A DNA stretch of 64,000 bases from Marinomonas ushuaiensis DSM 15871 (GTDB lineage Bacteria > Pseudomonadota > Gammaproteobacteria > Pseudomonadales > Marinomonadaceae), in the NCBI RefSeq assembly GCF_000521805.1, contig NZ_JAMB01000007.1:124001-188000 (forward strand), written 5' to 3'. The position numbers and the translations under genes were made by a program. Shown in pieces: positions 38,901 to 50,145 of the stretch. Every line of letters starts with the position of its first letter. Position 1 is the stretch's first letter. The notes under the pieces were generated by a model. The model was not told where the DNA came from. It saw only the letters and a list, made by a program, of their open reading frames with translations, and did no database searches.

Positions 38901-39443
38901 TCTAAAATAGTTGATTTACAACCCAAGCGTGGTGATACGCAAATCATGGCTGGGTTGATTGTTGACTTGCGTATTACCAAAAGTAAAAAAGGTGGTAACA
39001 TTGCTTTCGTTACCTTAGACGATCGTTCTGCTCGTATCGAAGTAACCGTATTTCCTGATAATTATGACAGCTTTAAAGACGTCATTGTTAAAGATGAAGT
39101 TGTTGTTGTGGAAGGTGAGATTACGGTTGATGAGTTCCGTGGTGGACAAAAAGTTATTGCTCGGAATATTCTAGATATTGCGCAAGCTCGAATTCGTTAT
39201 GTAGAAGCATTACGAATTACTTGGACTTCTGAGACAGTGACTCCAACAGATATTCAAACCTTAGCTGGCCATATGGCTTCATATCGCGGTGATGGCTGTG
39301 ATGTGGTTATTGGGTTTGATACACCACAAGCATGTGGTGATATTCGTTTAGGGAATGATTGGAAAGTTCGTCCGGATGACGAATTAATTCACCAACTTCA
39401 GAAACAATACGGTAAACAAAATGTTCAGTTAGTGTATAATTAA
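35964..39443 (+). CDS. dnaE: DNA polymerase III subunit alpha
   Basis: This is the replicative polymerase catalytic subunit, 1159 residues. N-terminal PHP domain (FIHLRVHTEFSLVDGLVKI), polymerase palm with the aspartates of MPDFDIDFCMENRD, GPGRGSGAGSLVAYAL, RPGPLGSGMVDDFI and the helix-hairpin-helix plus OB-fold near the C-terminus (TQIMAGLIVDLRITKSKKGG). Start TTG at 35964, with GAGGG at 35951-35955. The gene order lpxB-rnhB-dnaE-accA is standard for gammaproteobacteria. Confidence 0.97.
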   Translation: MSTPFIHLRVHTEFSLVDGLVKIKGLLGTTELMSMPAVAITDENNLCGFVRFYKGAMDKGIKPICGADVVIADDDEGVGSRYRFTLLATSNQGYKNIIKIISKGYQLGQVEGRPIIQKEWIEESSDDIIALSGAGFGDIGILLQKGNHDQAKSRLAHWMSIFPDRFYIELQRTSRPGEEDYIHAVVSLAAELDCPVVATNDVRFLKRENFEAHEARVCIHDGVTLDDPRRKRRYSEEQYFKTADEMAALFEDIPEALENTVEIAKRCSVDVLLGEYFLPDYPVPEGMTMEEFFNKLSFDGLKERFDFLTKKYGERIEKRRQEYWDRLDFELTIINQMGFPGYFLIVMDFIKWSKDNGIPVGPGRGSGAGSLVAYALKITDLDPLEYDLLFERFLNPERVSMPDFDIDFCMENRDKVIDYVSRTYGRDAVSQIITFGAMAAKAVVRDVARVQGKPYSLGDKLSKLIPFEIGMTLKKALEEEPALPEFLAGDEDAAEVMEMAISLEGVVRNFGKHAGGVVIAPTKLIDFAPLYCEEDGSGLVTQYDKNDVEEAGLVKFDFLGLKTLTVVDWAVKNIDTINALEGKPPLDITLIDLEDKSTYDLLKRAETTAVFQLESRGMKELIKKLLPSRFEDIIALVALYRPGPLGSGMVDDFINRKHGRAELAFPHSDYQHNDLIPVLEPTYGIILYQEQVMQIAQVLAKFSLGGADLLRRAMGKKKAEVMAEQRLIFMEGALKNNVDKDLSGNIFDLMEKFAGYGFNKSHSAAYALVSYQTAWLKNHYPAPFMAAVLSADMQNTDKIVIFIEECRSMKIVLELPNVNESVFKFTVNPKGAIVYGLGAIKGVGEGPIEAIVEARKDGPFEHIFDFCQRVGRRVNKRVMEALVRSGAFDTIGPNRATLFACIDEALKRAVQDAKNQDAGMMDLFGIAVEENTEDAYKEVGIQHEWPPRQRLDGEKDTLGLYVTGHPIDEYEKEIRRFVRSKIVDLQPKRGDTQIMAGLIVDLRITKSKKGGNIAFVTLDDRSARIEVTVFPDNYDSFKDVIVKDEVVVVEGEITVDEFRGGQKVIARNILDIAQARIRYVEALRITWTSETVTPTDIQTLAGHMASYRGDGCDVVIGFDTPQACGDIRLGNDWKVRPDDELIHQLQKQYGKQNVQLVYN

Positions 39444-39474
39444 TCTTATTTACTAGTCCGTGCAACGGAATGTG

Positions 39475-39486
39475 GCGTCGCGACGC
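39475..39486. repeat. Perfect 12-bp palindrome between dnaE and accA
   Basis: GCGTCGCGACGC is a perfect 12-bp palindrome in an AT-rich 117-base gap. A small hairpin TCCGT-GCA-ACGGA at 39457-39469 lies just before it. The palindrome may bind a dimeric regulator or form RNA structure; nothing in the sequence decides which. Confidence 0.5.
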
Positions 39487-39560
39487 ACTTACATAGAACA
39501 AATAGCAGATCGCTTTTTGTTTTTGAATTTGATGGCAACCAAACAGTAGTGTAATTAAAC

Positions 39561-40508
39561 ATGAATTTAGATTATCTCCCTTTTGAACAGCCGATTGCTG
39601 AGCTTGAACAGAAAATTGAAGAGTTACGCTTAGTCGGTAATGATAACGAACTGAACATCGGTGATGAAATCAGTCGTCTTGAAGACAAGAAAGTAGCGCT
39701 TACTAAAAGTCTATTTAGCAATTTAGGGGCGTGGGAAGTATCTCAATTAGCGCGTCACCCAAAACGTCCGTATACACTTGACTATATAAAACACGCTTTT
39801 ACAGATTTTGAAGAGATGCATGGTGATCGTCATTATGCTGATGATCGTGCAATTGTTGGCGGTATTGCTCGTTTAGACGGCCGTCCGGTTATGGTTATTG
39901 GTCATCAAAAAGGTCGTGAAGTAAAAGAAAAAGTACTTCGCAATTTTGGTATGCCACGTCCAGAAGGTTACCGTAAAGCGCTACGCTTAATGGAAACGGC
40001 AGAACGTTTTAATATGCCTATTGTTACTTTGATTGATACACCTGGGGCTTATCCTGGTGTTGGCGCTGAAGAGCGTGGACAAAGTGAAGCGATTGCTTTT
40101 AACCTAGCGGTTATGTCTCGTCTTAAAACGCCGATTATCTCTACTGTAATTGGTGAGGGCGGTTCTGGTGGTGCACTCGCTATCGGTGTTTGTGATGAAT
40201 TGATGATGCTTCAATACGGCACATACTCTGTTATTTCTCCTGAAGGTTGTGCTTCTATTCTTTGGAAGAGTGCAGACCGTGCGTCTGATGCTGCTAAAGC
40301 AATGGGTATTACGGCACAGCGCCTTCAAGAGCTTGGGCTTGTGGATACGATTGTTCCTGAGCCATTAGGTGGTGCTCACATTGCTCATGAACAGATTGCA
40401 CAAAGCCTAAAACAAAATATTTTAGCTGCATTGGATCGAATGGAAGCATTGACGACAGAAGAGTTGTTGGCTCGTCGTTATAATCGTTTGATGTCATACG
40501 GTTTATAG
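39561..40508 (+). CDS. accA: Acetyl-CoA carboxylase carboxyltransferase subunit alpha
   Basis: AccA with AccD moves carboxyl from carboxybiotin to acetyl-CoA, making malonyl-CoA. The crotonase-like fold signatures are present: [44 protein letters not shown] and [20 protein letters not shown]. Its 315 residues are normal. It ends at a strong terminator before tilS. Confidence 0.97.
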   Translation: MNLDYLPFEQPIAELEQKIEELRLVGNDNELNIGDEISRLEDKKVALTKSLFSNLGAWEVSQLARHPKRPYTLDYIKHAFTDFEEMHGDRHYADDRAIVGGIARLDGRPVMVIGHQKGREVKEKVLRNFGMPRPEGYRKALRLMETAERFNMPIVTLIDTPGAYPGVGAEERGQSEAIAFNLAVMSRLKTPIISTVIGEGGSGGALAIGVCDELMMLQYGTYSVISPEGCASILWKSADRASDAAKAMGITAQRLQELGLVDTIVPEPLGGAHIAHEQIAQSLKQNILAALDRMEALTTEELLARRYNRLMSYGL

Positions 40509-40522
40509 TTTTTTGAGATTCT

Positions 40523-40551
40523 AAAAAGCCTCCTATTAAGGGGGCTTTTTT
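40523..40551 (+). terminator. Intrinsic terminator after accA
   Basis: AAAAAGCCTCC (40523-40533) pairs with GGGGGCTTTTT (40540-40550) over 11 bp with one G-U pair and a six-base loop, with six T at 40546-40551. Confidence 0.88.
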
Positions 40552-40592
40552 GTTTTTGACTTTTGGATAATGGTCGCTTTTATTTAGAGCTT

Positions 40593-41909
40593 ATGATGAA
40601 ACATACACACTTAAAGCCAATCAAATCTTCAATGCCACTTCGATTTAATCAAGAGTGGATAGATGGCTTATTCTCTGAAGTAGACGTTGTATGGGTTGGT
40701 TTTAGTGGTGGTGTAGACTCTCATGTTTTACTGCATGCGATCGTGAGTCAACTGACTGCTCAGCAGCGACGAAAATTGGCGGTGATTCATATTCATCATG
40801 GGCTTAGTGACCATGCGGATAGTTGGCTAAGTCACTGCGAACAAGTGTGTCAAAAACTCGATGTGCGTTTCGTTGCTAAACGCGTTCAATTAGAAGCTCA
40901 AGCCTCAGTCGAAGACGCTGCGCGTAATGCTCGATACCAAGCCTTTGAGCAAATAATGACATCAAAAGAGGTCTTGTTATTGGCGCATCATGGTGACGAC
41001 CAAGCTGAAACAGTTTTATTTCGGTTGTTACGCGGGACAGGAGGGAAGGGTCTTTCTGGTATGCCACGTATGCGTGCTATTGGGGTGGAAGGTGCTTATC
41101 TTGTTCGCCCTTTGCTGGATATATCAAAAGTAAGTATTGAATCTTATGCACGCCAAGAAAAATTGAAATGGATTCAAGATGACTCTAATGCGGATGAGCG
41201 TTTTACTCGTAATTTTTTGCGGCAACGAGTTGTGCCTATTCTGAAAGAGCGATTTCCAAAGATGGAGCAAAATATTGCTTCTGGCGCTAAACGAATCGAA
41301 ACCGATTATCTTATGCTTTCTCGGTTTGCAGAGCGCCAATTGGCTAAATGGTGTAACGAGTATGGCGGCTTGGATTTATCTTTTCTTAGTGAAGAGTCAT
41401 TAGAGGAAAGACTTTTTTGGTTACGCCATTTTTTGCAAAATAAAAGTATTTCATTACCTCAACTGCAATTAGAAAATGTCGAGCAGATGTTGTCTGGTAG
41501 AGAGGATCGGCATCCAGAATTTAAGCTTAAGAATGGTCGTATTATGCGCCATCAAAATTTCATTTATTTTCTACCATTAGATCAAGAAGTGACGCTTGCT
41601 CCTTTGAATAAAGATGAAATTCTGAAACGCTCGTTTGATGAGGTTCTGGTCAGTGGTTGCAATGGCTGTGTTTTAGGCGAACGTCCAGAAGGTGCTGTAT
41701 TAAGCTTCGAAAATGGCAATAGTCGTAAGTTGAAAAAATGGTTAAATGATTTACAAGTACCAAGCTGGTGGCGTAACCATTTGCCTTATATTTTTATCGA
41801 TACTGAACTTGTTGCGATCGGCTCGCTCTGGCGCCACCCAGATTATCCGCATGTTAAAGTGGAATGGCGCTTATCTGGCGAACTTCCTTTGCTTGTGTCT
41901 CTAGAATAA
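40593..41909 (+). CDS. tilS: tRNA(Ile)-lysidine synthase TilS
   Basis: TilS converts C34 of the minor tRNA-Ile to lysidine so it reads AUA. The PP-loop motif is FSGGVDSHVLL, with IHIHHGLSDHAD, HHGDDQAETVLFRLLRGTG and a C-terminal domain (LKKWLNDLQVPSWWRNHLP). I take ATG 40593 (438 residues), preceded by TAGAGC. An in-frame TTG at 40563 and ATG at 40596 are alternatives, so the first few residues are uncertain. It converges on the kinase gene at 41912. Confidence 0.92.
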   Translation: MMKHTHLKPIKSSMPLRFNQEWIDGLFSEVDVVWVGFSGGVDSHVLLHAIVSQLTAQQRRKLAVIHIHHGLSDHADSWLSHCEQVCQKLDVRFVAKRVQLEAQASVEDAARNARYQAFEQIMTSKEVLLLAHHGDDQAETVLFRLLRGTGGKGLSGMPRMRAIGVEGAYLVRPLLDISKVSIESYARQEKLKWIQDDSNADERFTRNFLRQRVVPILKERFPKMEQNIASGAKRIETDYLMLSRFAERQLAKWCNEYGGLDLSFLSEESLEERLFWLRHFLQNKSISLPQLQLENVEQMLSGREDRHPEFKLKNGRIMRHQNFIYFLPLDQEVTLAPLNKDEILKRSFDEVLVSGCNGCVLGERPEGAVLSFENGNSRKLKKWLNDLQVPSWWRNHLPYIFIDTELVAIGSLWRHPDYPHVKVEWRLSGELPLLVSLE

Positions 41910-41911
41910 AA

Positions 41912-42589
41912 TTAACCTTTCAATAACCAATCCGCCTTGCCTTTTGTTGAGCTAACCAGTTCTGCATTGAGGCTGTCACTTCGGTTGATCCTTTCCATTG
42001 CTTGTTCATGGCTGAACCCCCAGGCTTTCATATGGCGTTGCGCTAATCGCTCAATGGACACGTCAATAGGAGTATCTAAAAACCAATGCTCATCAAACAG
42101 TGCTGTTGCTTCTTGCCAGCCATCTTGTTGGTGTAATAAATACAAACCTTCAATCAAAATAACTTTGGCTTTTTTATTGATAGAAATATCGTCTTCAATT
42201 GGATCTCCGAGGCTGTGGTCAAAACTAGGCCATAGAATATCTTCTTGTTGATAACCTTGATGAATGGCTTTAACGCGATCAATAAAAGCAGTGCTATCAA
42301 ATGTCCACGGGGCTCCTCTTCTGGCGAACGCTTCTTCTGAGTTTGGTAGGGCGTTCAGTTGGGCTTTTGATAAGTGAAAGCCATCCATGGAAAGGCTGAT
42401 GGCTTGTTCTTGTTGTGTTGAAAAATAAGACGTAACGTATTCTGCTAATGTGCTTTTTCCTGATCCTGGTCCACCGGTTAGAGCAATAAGAGTTCGATGT
42501 GGTTTATTAAGGGCGCTTTGTATTTTAACTAAGGCTTGTTTAACTTCTTCTGAATGACTGTAGAAATGGTTAAGTTGTGAAGGTGTCAT
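41912..42589 (-). CDS. P-loop kinase of the uridine kinase / pantothenate kinase-like group
   Basis: A cytoplasmic P-loop kinase of about 225 residues. The Walker A motif is ALTGGPGSGKSTLAEYV, followed by LSMDGFHLSKAQLNALP (substrate-binding DGFH), ARRGAPWTFD, and IEGLYLLHQ before the lid. This layout resembles the YggC/FrcK group and uridine kinases; the substrate is unknown. Start: ATG at 42589, preceded on the minus strand by AGGAAATCCT. An earlier in-frame TTG at 42628 has no ribosome site. In relatives pyrG usually follows tilS directly, so this gene looks like an insertion. Confidence 0.8.
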   Translation of the reverse strand: MTPSQLNHFYSHSEEVKQALVKIQSALNKPHRTLIALTGGPGSGKSTLAEYVTSYFSTQQEQAISLSMDGFHLSKAQLNALPNSEEAFARRGAPWTFDSTAFIDRVKAIHQGYQQEDILWPSFDHSLGDPIEDDISINKKAKVILIEGLYLLHQQDGWQEATALFDEHWFLDTPIDVSIERLAQRHMKAWGFSHEQAMERINRSDSLNAELVSSTKGKADWLLKG

Positions 42590-44585
<1,996 letters not shown>

Positions 44586-44609
44586 ATCGAGTAAATAGAC
44601 AGTTTTTGA

Positions 44610-45938
<1,329 letters not shown>

Positions 45939-45955
45939 TATTTACTTGATCTAAG

Positions 45956-45982
45956 AAGGGAGAACTATGTTCTCCCTTTTTT
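45956..45982 (+). terminator. Intrinsic terminator after eno
   Basis: AAGGGAGAAC (45956-45965) and GTTCTCCCTT (45969-45978) make a perfect 10-bp stem with a three-base loop, followed by T through 45982. Confidence 0.88.
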
Positions 45983-46047
45983 ATTTGTTTTAAATTTAAT
46001 TCCTTTGATAATAGGGAATGTTTTTTATTTGAGTCGTCGAGGGTGTT

Positions 46048-46326
46048 ATGAGGCGTTTGTTAATTGTCTTTTTTGTCTTTGCCATTGGTTACCAATCCTT
46101 TCATTTGTATTTTGGTGAACAGGGTTTAAAACGACAAGAAGAGCTGGCAAAACAAATCGCATACCAAGAACGTATTAATCAACGTCTTAAACATCGTAAT
46201 GAAGCATTGCGCGCGCAAGTTGTTGATCTTAGGCTTGGTGAAGAGGCTGTAGAAGAGCATGTTCGTAGTGAGCTTCAATACATTAAAGATAATGAAGTGT
46301 TTTATCGCATGGTAAACAAGCAATGA
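46048..46326 (+). CDS. ftsB: Cell division protein FtsB
   Basis: FtsB is a small bitopic divisome protein forming a complex with FtsL and FtsQ. One N-terminal membrane segment (LLIVFFVFAIGYQSF, about 4-18) is followed by a coiled coil (about 28-65, KRQEELAKQIAYQERINQRL) and a C-terminal HVRSELQYIKDNEVFYRMV. Its 92 residues match. It sits between eno and ispD as in E. coli and overlaps ispD by 4 bases (ATGA). Confidence 0.92.
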   Translation: MRRLLIVFFVFAIGYQSFHLYFGEQGLKRQEELAKQIAYQERINQRLKHRNEALRAQVVDLRLGEEAVEEHVRSELQYIKDNEVFYRMVNKQ

Positions 46327-47060
46327 CATCGTCTTTATGGATTATTATTCCTGCGGCAGGTGTTGGTCAGCGTATGCAAGCGCATTGCCCAAAGCAGTAT
46401 TTGTCATTAGCAGGACAAAGCATTTTAGACCGTACAATTGAAATATTTGTTGATCATCCTTTAATTGCAGGTGTTGCCGTCGGCGTTAGCCCTGAAGACG
46501 TGTATTGGTCAGAGTCAAAATGGTATCAGCACGCCTCAGTGCATACTTTTTCTGGCGGAAAGGAACGTAGTGATACGGTTTTAAAAGGACTGAAATTTTT
46601 AGCTAAAATGACAGGAAATGAACAACAAGAAGTATTGGTTCATGATGCTGCACGTCCTTTATTAACTCAGAAAAAGCTTGAACAAATTATTCGCCATGAT
46701 TCTGATCAAGGTGTTCTTTTGGCTATGCCAGCTCGAGATACTGTAAAGCGTCAATTACCTATCGATACTTCTCTTGCTTGCACATCATCGGTTGACATAA
46801 CGCTTGATAGAAGCGGTATTTGGTTGGCTCAAACACCACAGAAGTTTGTTTCTGGCCGTTTACTTTACGCCTTAGAAAAAGCACAAACGGAAGGTGTTGT
46901 GATAACAGATGAATGTTCTGCAATGGAGTTCGCCGGTTGGCACCCTGATCTTTTAGTGGGGGAAAGTAGTAACATTAAGGTAACGTTTCCTGAAGATTTA
47001 TTGATCGCAGAAGCGCTTTTTTCATATCTTAGAAGTTCAAATTTACATTTTAATAAATAA
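46323..47060 (+). CDS. ispD: MEP cytidylyltransferase IspD
   Basis: IspD makes CDP-ME from MEP and CTP. CTP-binding [19 protein letters not shown] lies at the N-terminus, [11 protein letters not shown] and [10 protein letters not shown] are conserved, and [16 protein letters not shown] closes the fold. Its 245 residues are normal. Overlap with ftsB (ATGA) suggests coupling. It precedes ispF after 29 bases. Confidence 0.96.
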   Translation: MTSSLWIIIPAAGVGQRMQAHCPKQYLSLAGQSILDRTIEIFVDHPLIAGVAVGVSPEDVYWSESKWYQHASVHTFSGGKERSDTVLKGLKFLAKMTGNEQQEVLVHDAARPLLTQKKLEQIIRHDSDQGVLLAMPARDTVKRQLPIDTSLACTSSVDITLDRSGIWLAQTPQKFVSGRLLYALEKAQTEGVVITDECSAMEFAGWHPDLLVGESSNIKVTFPEDLLIAEALFSYLRSSNLHFNK

Positions 47061-47089
47061 GTGCAATCTATAGCACAGGAGTAATTATC

Positions 47090-47599
47090 ATGATGCCGTT
47101 TCGCATTGGTCATGGTTTTGATGTTCATAAATTTGGTGAAGGCGACCATATCGTTTTAGGTGGCGTTTCTATTCCTTATTCTCAAGGTTTGATTGCCCAT
47201 TCTGATGGCGATGTGGCATTACATGCTTTAACTGATGCACTTTTAGGTGCGGCCGCGCTTGGCGATATAGGGAAGCACTTTCCTGATACGGACTCTGAGT
47301 TTGCTGGTGCAGATAGCCGTATTTTACTCAAGCGTGCTTATCAAGAAATCATGTCTTTTGGTTTTAAAGTGGGTAATGTTGATGTCACTATAATTGCTGA
47401 AGCACCGAAAATGCGCCCATATATTGATGCAATGAGAGCTAATATCGCGGATGATTTGTCGATAGATATCGATGCGGTTAATGTAAAAGCAACAACGTCA
47501 GAAAAGCTCGGTTTTACCGGTCGCAAAGAAGGTATTGCTGTTGAAGCAGTCGCGCTAATTTTTAAAGAAGCACATTTTAATCAAGCTCTCTTTAGTTAG
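47090..47599 (+). CDS. ispF: MECDP synthase IspF
   Basis: IspF closes CDP-ME 2-phosphate to the cyclic diphosphate. The metal-binding [29 protein letters not shown] and [16 protein letters not shown] are all present. It has 169 residues, about ten more than E. coli, the extra tail being [11 protein letters not shown]. Two adjacent ATG codons (47090, 47093) are possible starts. The TAG stop is followed in the same frame by repeated 15-base units (see 47612-47656). Confidence 0.95.
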   Translation: MMPFRIGHGFDVHKFGEGDHIVLGGVSIPYSQGLIAHSDGDVALHALTDALLGAAALGDIGKHFPDTDSEFAGADSRILLKRAYQEIMSFGFKVGNVDVTIIAEAPKMRPYIDAMRANIADDLSIDIDAVNVKATTSEKLGFTGRKEGIAVEAVALIFKEAHFNQALFS

Positions 47600-47611
47600 G
47601 ATTTTAATTTG

Positions 47612-47656
47612 GAGCTGTTTAGCCAAGGGCTCTTTAATCAGGGGCTCTTTAGCCTG
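47612..47656 (+). repeat. Three 15-bp degenerate tandem repeats after ispF
   Basis: GAGCTGTTTAGCCAA (47612-47626), GGGCTCTTTAATCAG (47627-47641) and GGGCTCTTTAGCCTG (47642-47656) share a common unit. The last codons of ispF (GCTCTCTTTAG before the stop) look like a fourth, partial copy. All copies are in the ispF frame and would encode xLF(S/N)(Q/L) units. Confidence 0.75.
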
Positions 47657-47664
47657 AGGAATGT

Positions 47665-48756
47665 ATGAATACTGAATGGCGATACGCTTGGTCCAAGCCA
47701 GAAGTGACCGGTGACTTAAAAACCCATGTACAAGATTTTTATGTCGAAGAACAACTTGGTTTTGAGCCAGACGATAAAGGTGAGTTTTGTTTTGTATTTA
47801 TTGAAAAGCAAGGCATTAACACAGACTTTCTTGCCAAACGATTAGCTCAAATTGCAGGTATCGCACCAAACAAGGTGACTTACAGTGGCGTGAAAGATCG
47901 TCATGCTTGTACTCGTCAGTGGTTTTGTTTGCATGTTTTAAACCAAGAGCCAGACTTGTCAGGTATTCAAGACGCTTTTAGAGAACCTGAAAGTGTTCGA
48001 GTGATTGCACAATTGCGTCATTCTAAAAAGCTTCGTACAGGCTCTCATGTATCAAATCGTTTTGTGATTCGCTTACGAGGCATTCGTGGTGACTTGAATG
48101 AGCTTGAAGGGCGTTTGAACCTGATCAAAGAAGGCGGTGTACCTAACTATTATGGTCCGCAGCGTTTTGGCATAAACGGTAATAATTTACACAACGGTAA
48201 AAGCTTCGTTCTACAAGGGCGACAAAGTCGTCGAAAATTATCTAAAACGGAATCCTTTTGGTTATCTGCCATTCGCTCTTGGTGTTTTAATCAGGCGTTA
48301 AGTGATCAAGTTGAAAATGGTATGTGGTCGCGCTTATGTGATGGCGATATTGCGCAATTTCAGCGTAAGGACGAACAGTTTCGTGTAAAAGAAATGGATG
48401 CATTAATACATCTGAGCGTAAGGCGTGGAGATATAAGCCCTGTTTTACCTATGATTAGTGAAGGTTGGGAAGCTGGAACAGGTTCTCAGCGTGAGTCTGC
48501 CATAAAAGCGTCTTTGTCGGATCATATGGGTCTGGTTAATGGTTTAATTGGTTTTGATCTTTCTCGAGACAGCCGGCTCGCTCGCCTTGTTCCTATGAAT
48601 ATGGCGTGGGAATTACTGAAAGAGAATGAAGATAATATTCAATTGATCGTAGAATTTTCGTTACCAAAAGGTTGTTTTGCGACCAGCGTATTTCGCGAAA
48701 TGGTTGATTTCACGGACAAGTCAGCAGAGAAGCATCATGAGAATATTGATCGCTAA
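47665..48756 (+). CDS. truD: tRNA pseudouridine(13) synthase TruD
   Basis: TruD makes pseudouridine at position 13 of tRNA-Glu. The catalytic Asp78 lies in TYSGVKDRHACTRQW, with the family's PNYYGPQRFGINGNNLH in the middle and an N-terminal DFYVEEQLGFEPDDKGE. Its 363 residues are normal. It overlaps surE by 20 bases, the classic truD-surE-pcm-nlpD-rpoS order. Confidence 0.95.
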   Translation: MNTEWRYAWSKPEVTGDLKTHVQDFYVEEQLGFEPDDKGEFCFVFIEKQGINTDFLAKRLAQIAGIAPNKVTYSGVKDRHACTRQWFCLHVLNQEPDLSGIQDAFREPESVRVIAQLRHSKKLRTGSHVSNRFVIRLRGIRGDLNELEGRLNLIKEGGVPNYYGPQRFGINGNNLHNGKSFVLQGRQSRRKLSKTESFWLSAIRSWCFNQALSDQVENGMWSRLCDGDIAQFQRKDEQFRVKEMDALIHLSVRRGDISPVLPMISEGWEAGTGSQRESAIKASLSDHMGLVNGLIGFDLSRDSRLARLVPMNMAWELLKENEDNIQLIVEFSLPKGCFATSVFREMVDFTDKSAEKHHENIDR

Positions 48757-49483
48757 CGACGACGGCATTGATGCAGTTGGTATACAAATATTAGTGAAAC
48801 GTTTGCAGCAAGATTATGCCGTTTTAGTCGTTGCGCCTGACCGTAATCATAGCGGTGCGAGTAACTCATTGACGCTGAATCGACCGTTGCAGCCAGTGAA
48901 AGTAGCAGGAAACCAGTATCGTGTTGATGGCACGCCAACTGATTGCGTCAATCTGGCATTGTCTGGATTGATTGATGGTGAAGTAGACTTAGTGGTCTCA
49001 GGCGTCAACCATGGCGCTAATTTAGGCGATGATGTTATCTATTCTGGTACGGTTGCTGCGGCCATGGAGGCACGTCACCTAGGGCGACCTGCTTTAGCTG
49101 TTTCTTTAGTCGGCAATGAGCATTTTGATACAGCCGCTGAGGTTGTTATGCGTTTACTTAAAGACGCTCATACCTTGTCTGTGCCAGCGGGTATCTTGTT
49201 AAATGTAAATGTGCCAGATTTACCTTATGATGAATTAAAAGGAATACAGGTAACACGTCTTGGTTATCGACATCAGGCGCAAGCCCCAATTTCAGCACAA
49301 CACCCAAAAGGTTTACCTAGTTTTTGGATTGGTGCCTTATCCGAGCCTCATGATGCGTCTGAAGGAACAGATTTTTTTGCGGTTGAAAATGGTTATGTTT
49401 CAATTACGCCGATTCATACTGATATGACGTGTTACGAAGCGAAGTCTTCCCTTGAACAATGGACTGATACTGTAAATTTATGA
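48737..49483 (+). CDS. surE: 5'/3'-nucleotidase SurE
   Basis: SurE is a metal-dependent nucleotidase and exopolyphosphatase linked to stationary-phase survival. It begins MRILIANDDGIDAVG, with the two metal aspartates, and has VVAPDRNHSGASNSLTL and VSGVNHGANLGDDVIYSGTVAAA. The ATG at 48737 (248 residues) gives the family N-terminus. An earlier in-frame start inside truD would add 20 unrelated residues. Its stop overlaps the pcm ATG. Confidence 0.96.
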   Translation: MRILIANDDGIDAVGIQILVKRLQQDYAVLVVAPDRNHSGASNSLTLNRPLQPVKVAGNQYRVDGTPTDCVNLALSGLIDGEVDLVVSGVNHGANLGDDVIYSGTVAAAMEARHLGRPALAVSLVGNEHFDTAAEVVMRLLKDAHTLSVPAGILLNVNVPDLPYDELKGIQVTRLGYRHQAQAPISAQHPKGLPSFWIGALSEPHDASEGTDFFAVENGYVSITPIHTDMTCYEAKSSLEQWTDTVNL

Positions 49484-50145
49484 GTCAAGACGACCTGAAT
49501 TGGTTAATTAAGCACACTGAGTCGAGAGCTTCCAAAATGGTTCATCAACTCAGTGAGGCAGGCATTACTCATGAAGAGCTATTGGCCTTGATGGGGAGTA
49601 TTCCACGCCATGACTTTGTCGAGCCAGCTTTTTCTCATCTAGCTTATTCTGCAACACCACTTCCTATTGGTCGCAATCAAACAATTAGCCAGCCGCTTAC
49701 TGTAGCAAGAATGACTGAATGGCTTTTGACTTATGCCAGACTTGGGCGCGTATTGGAGGTGGGAACCGGTTCAGGCTACCAAACTCGTATTTTGGCGCAC
49801 TTTTTCAATAAAGTGCATACGGTAGAGCGACAGAAAATTTTATATGAGCAAGCCAAGTTACGATTGTCCGCCATGAATATTAATAATGTTGAGTATTTAT
49901 TTGGTGATGGGCAAGCGGGTTGGTCTAATGATGTTGAGATGGATGCCGTTATCATTACCGCGATGGCGAGTAAAATTCCTTTGGCTTTAACGAACTGCCT
50001 TAAGCAACAAGGTATTTTGATTATGCCAATTGATCAGCCAACACCTCAGATAGGTTGTTGGCGAAAAGAAGGCGATCGATGGAAATGTTTAGGGGCAGAG
50101 TCTGCGCACTTCGTCCCCTTATTAGAAGGAACAGAGAATGCCTAA
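49480..50145 (+). CDS. pcm: Protein-L-isoaspartate O-methyltransferase
   Basis: Pcm repairs isoaspartyl residues in aged proteins with SAM. Signatures are PRHDFVEPAFSHLAYSATPLPIG, QTISQPLTVARMTEWL and the SAM-binding VLEVGTGSGYQTRILA. The 221 residues are normal. It is coupled to surE (ATGA overlap) and overlaps the downstream DUF368 gene by 8 bases. Confidence 0.95.
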   Translation: MSQDDLNWLIKHTESRASKMVHQLSEAGITHEELLALMGSIPRHDFVEPAFSHLAYSATPLPIGRNQTISQPLTVARMTEWLLTYARLGRVLEVGTGSGYQTRILAHFFNKVHTVERQKILYEQAKLRLSAMNINNVEYLFGDGQAGWSNDVEMDAVIITAMASKIPLALTNCLKQQGILIMPIDQPTPQIGCWRKEGDRWKCLGAESAHFVPLLEGTENA

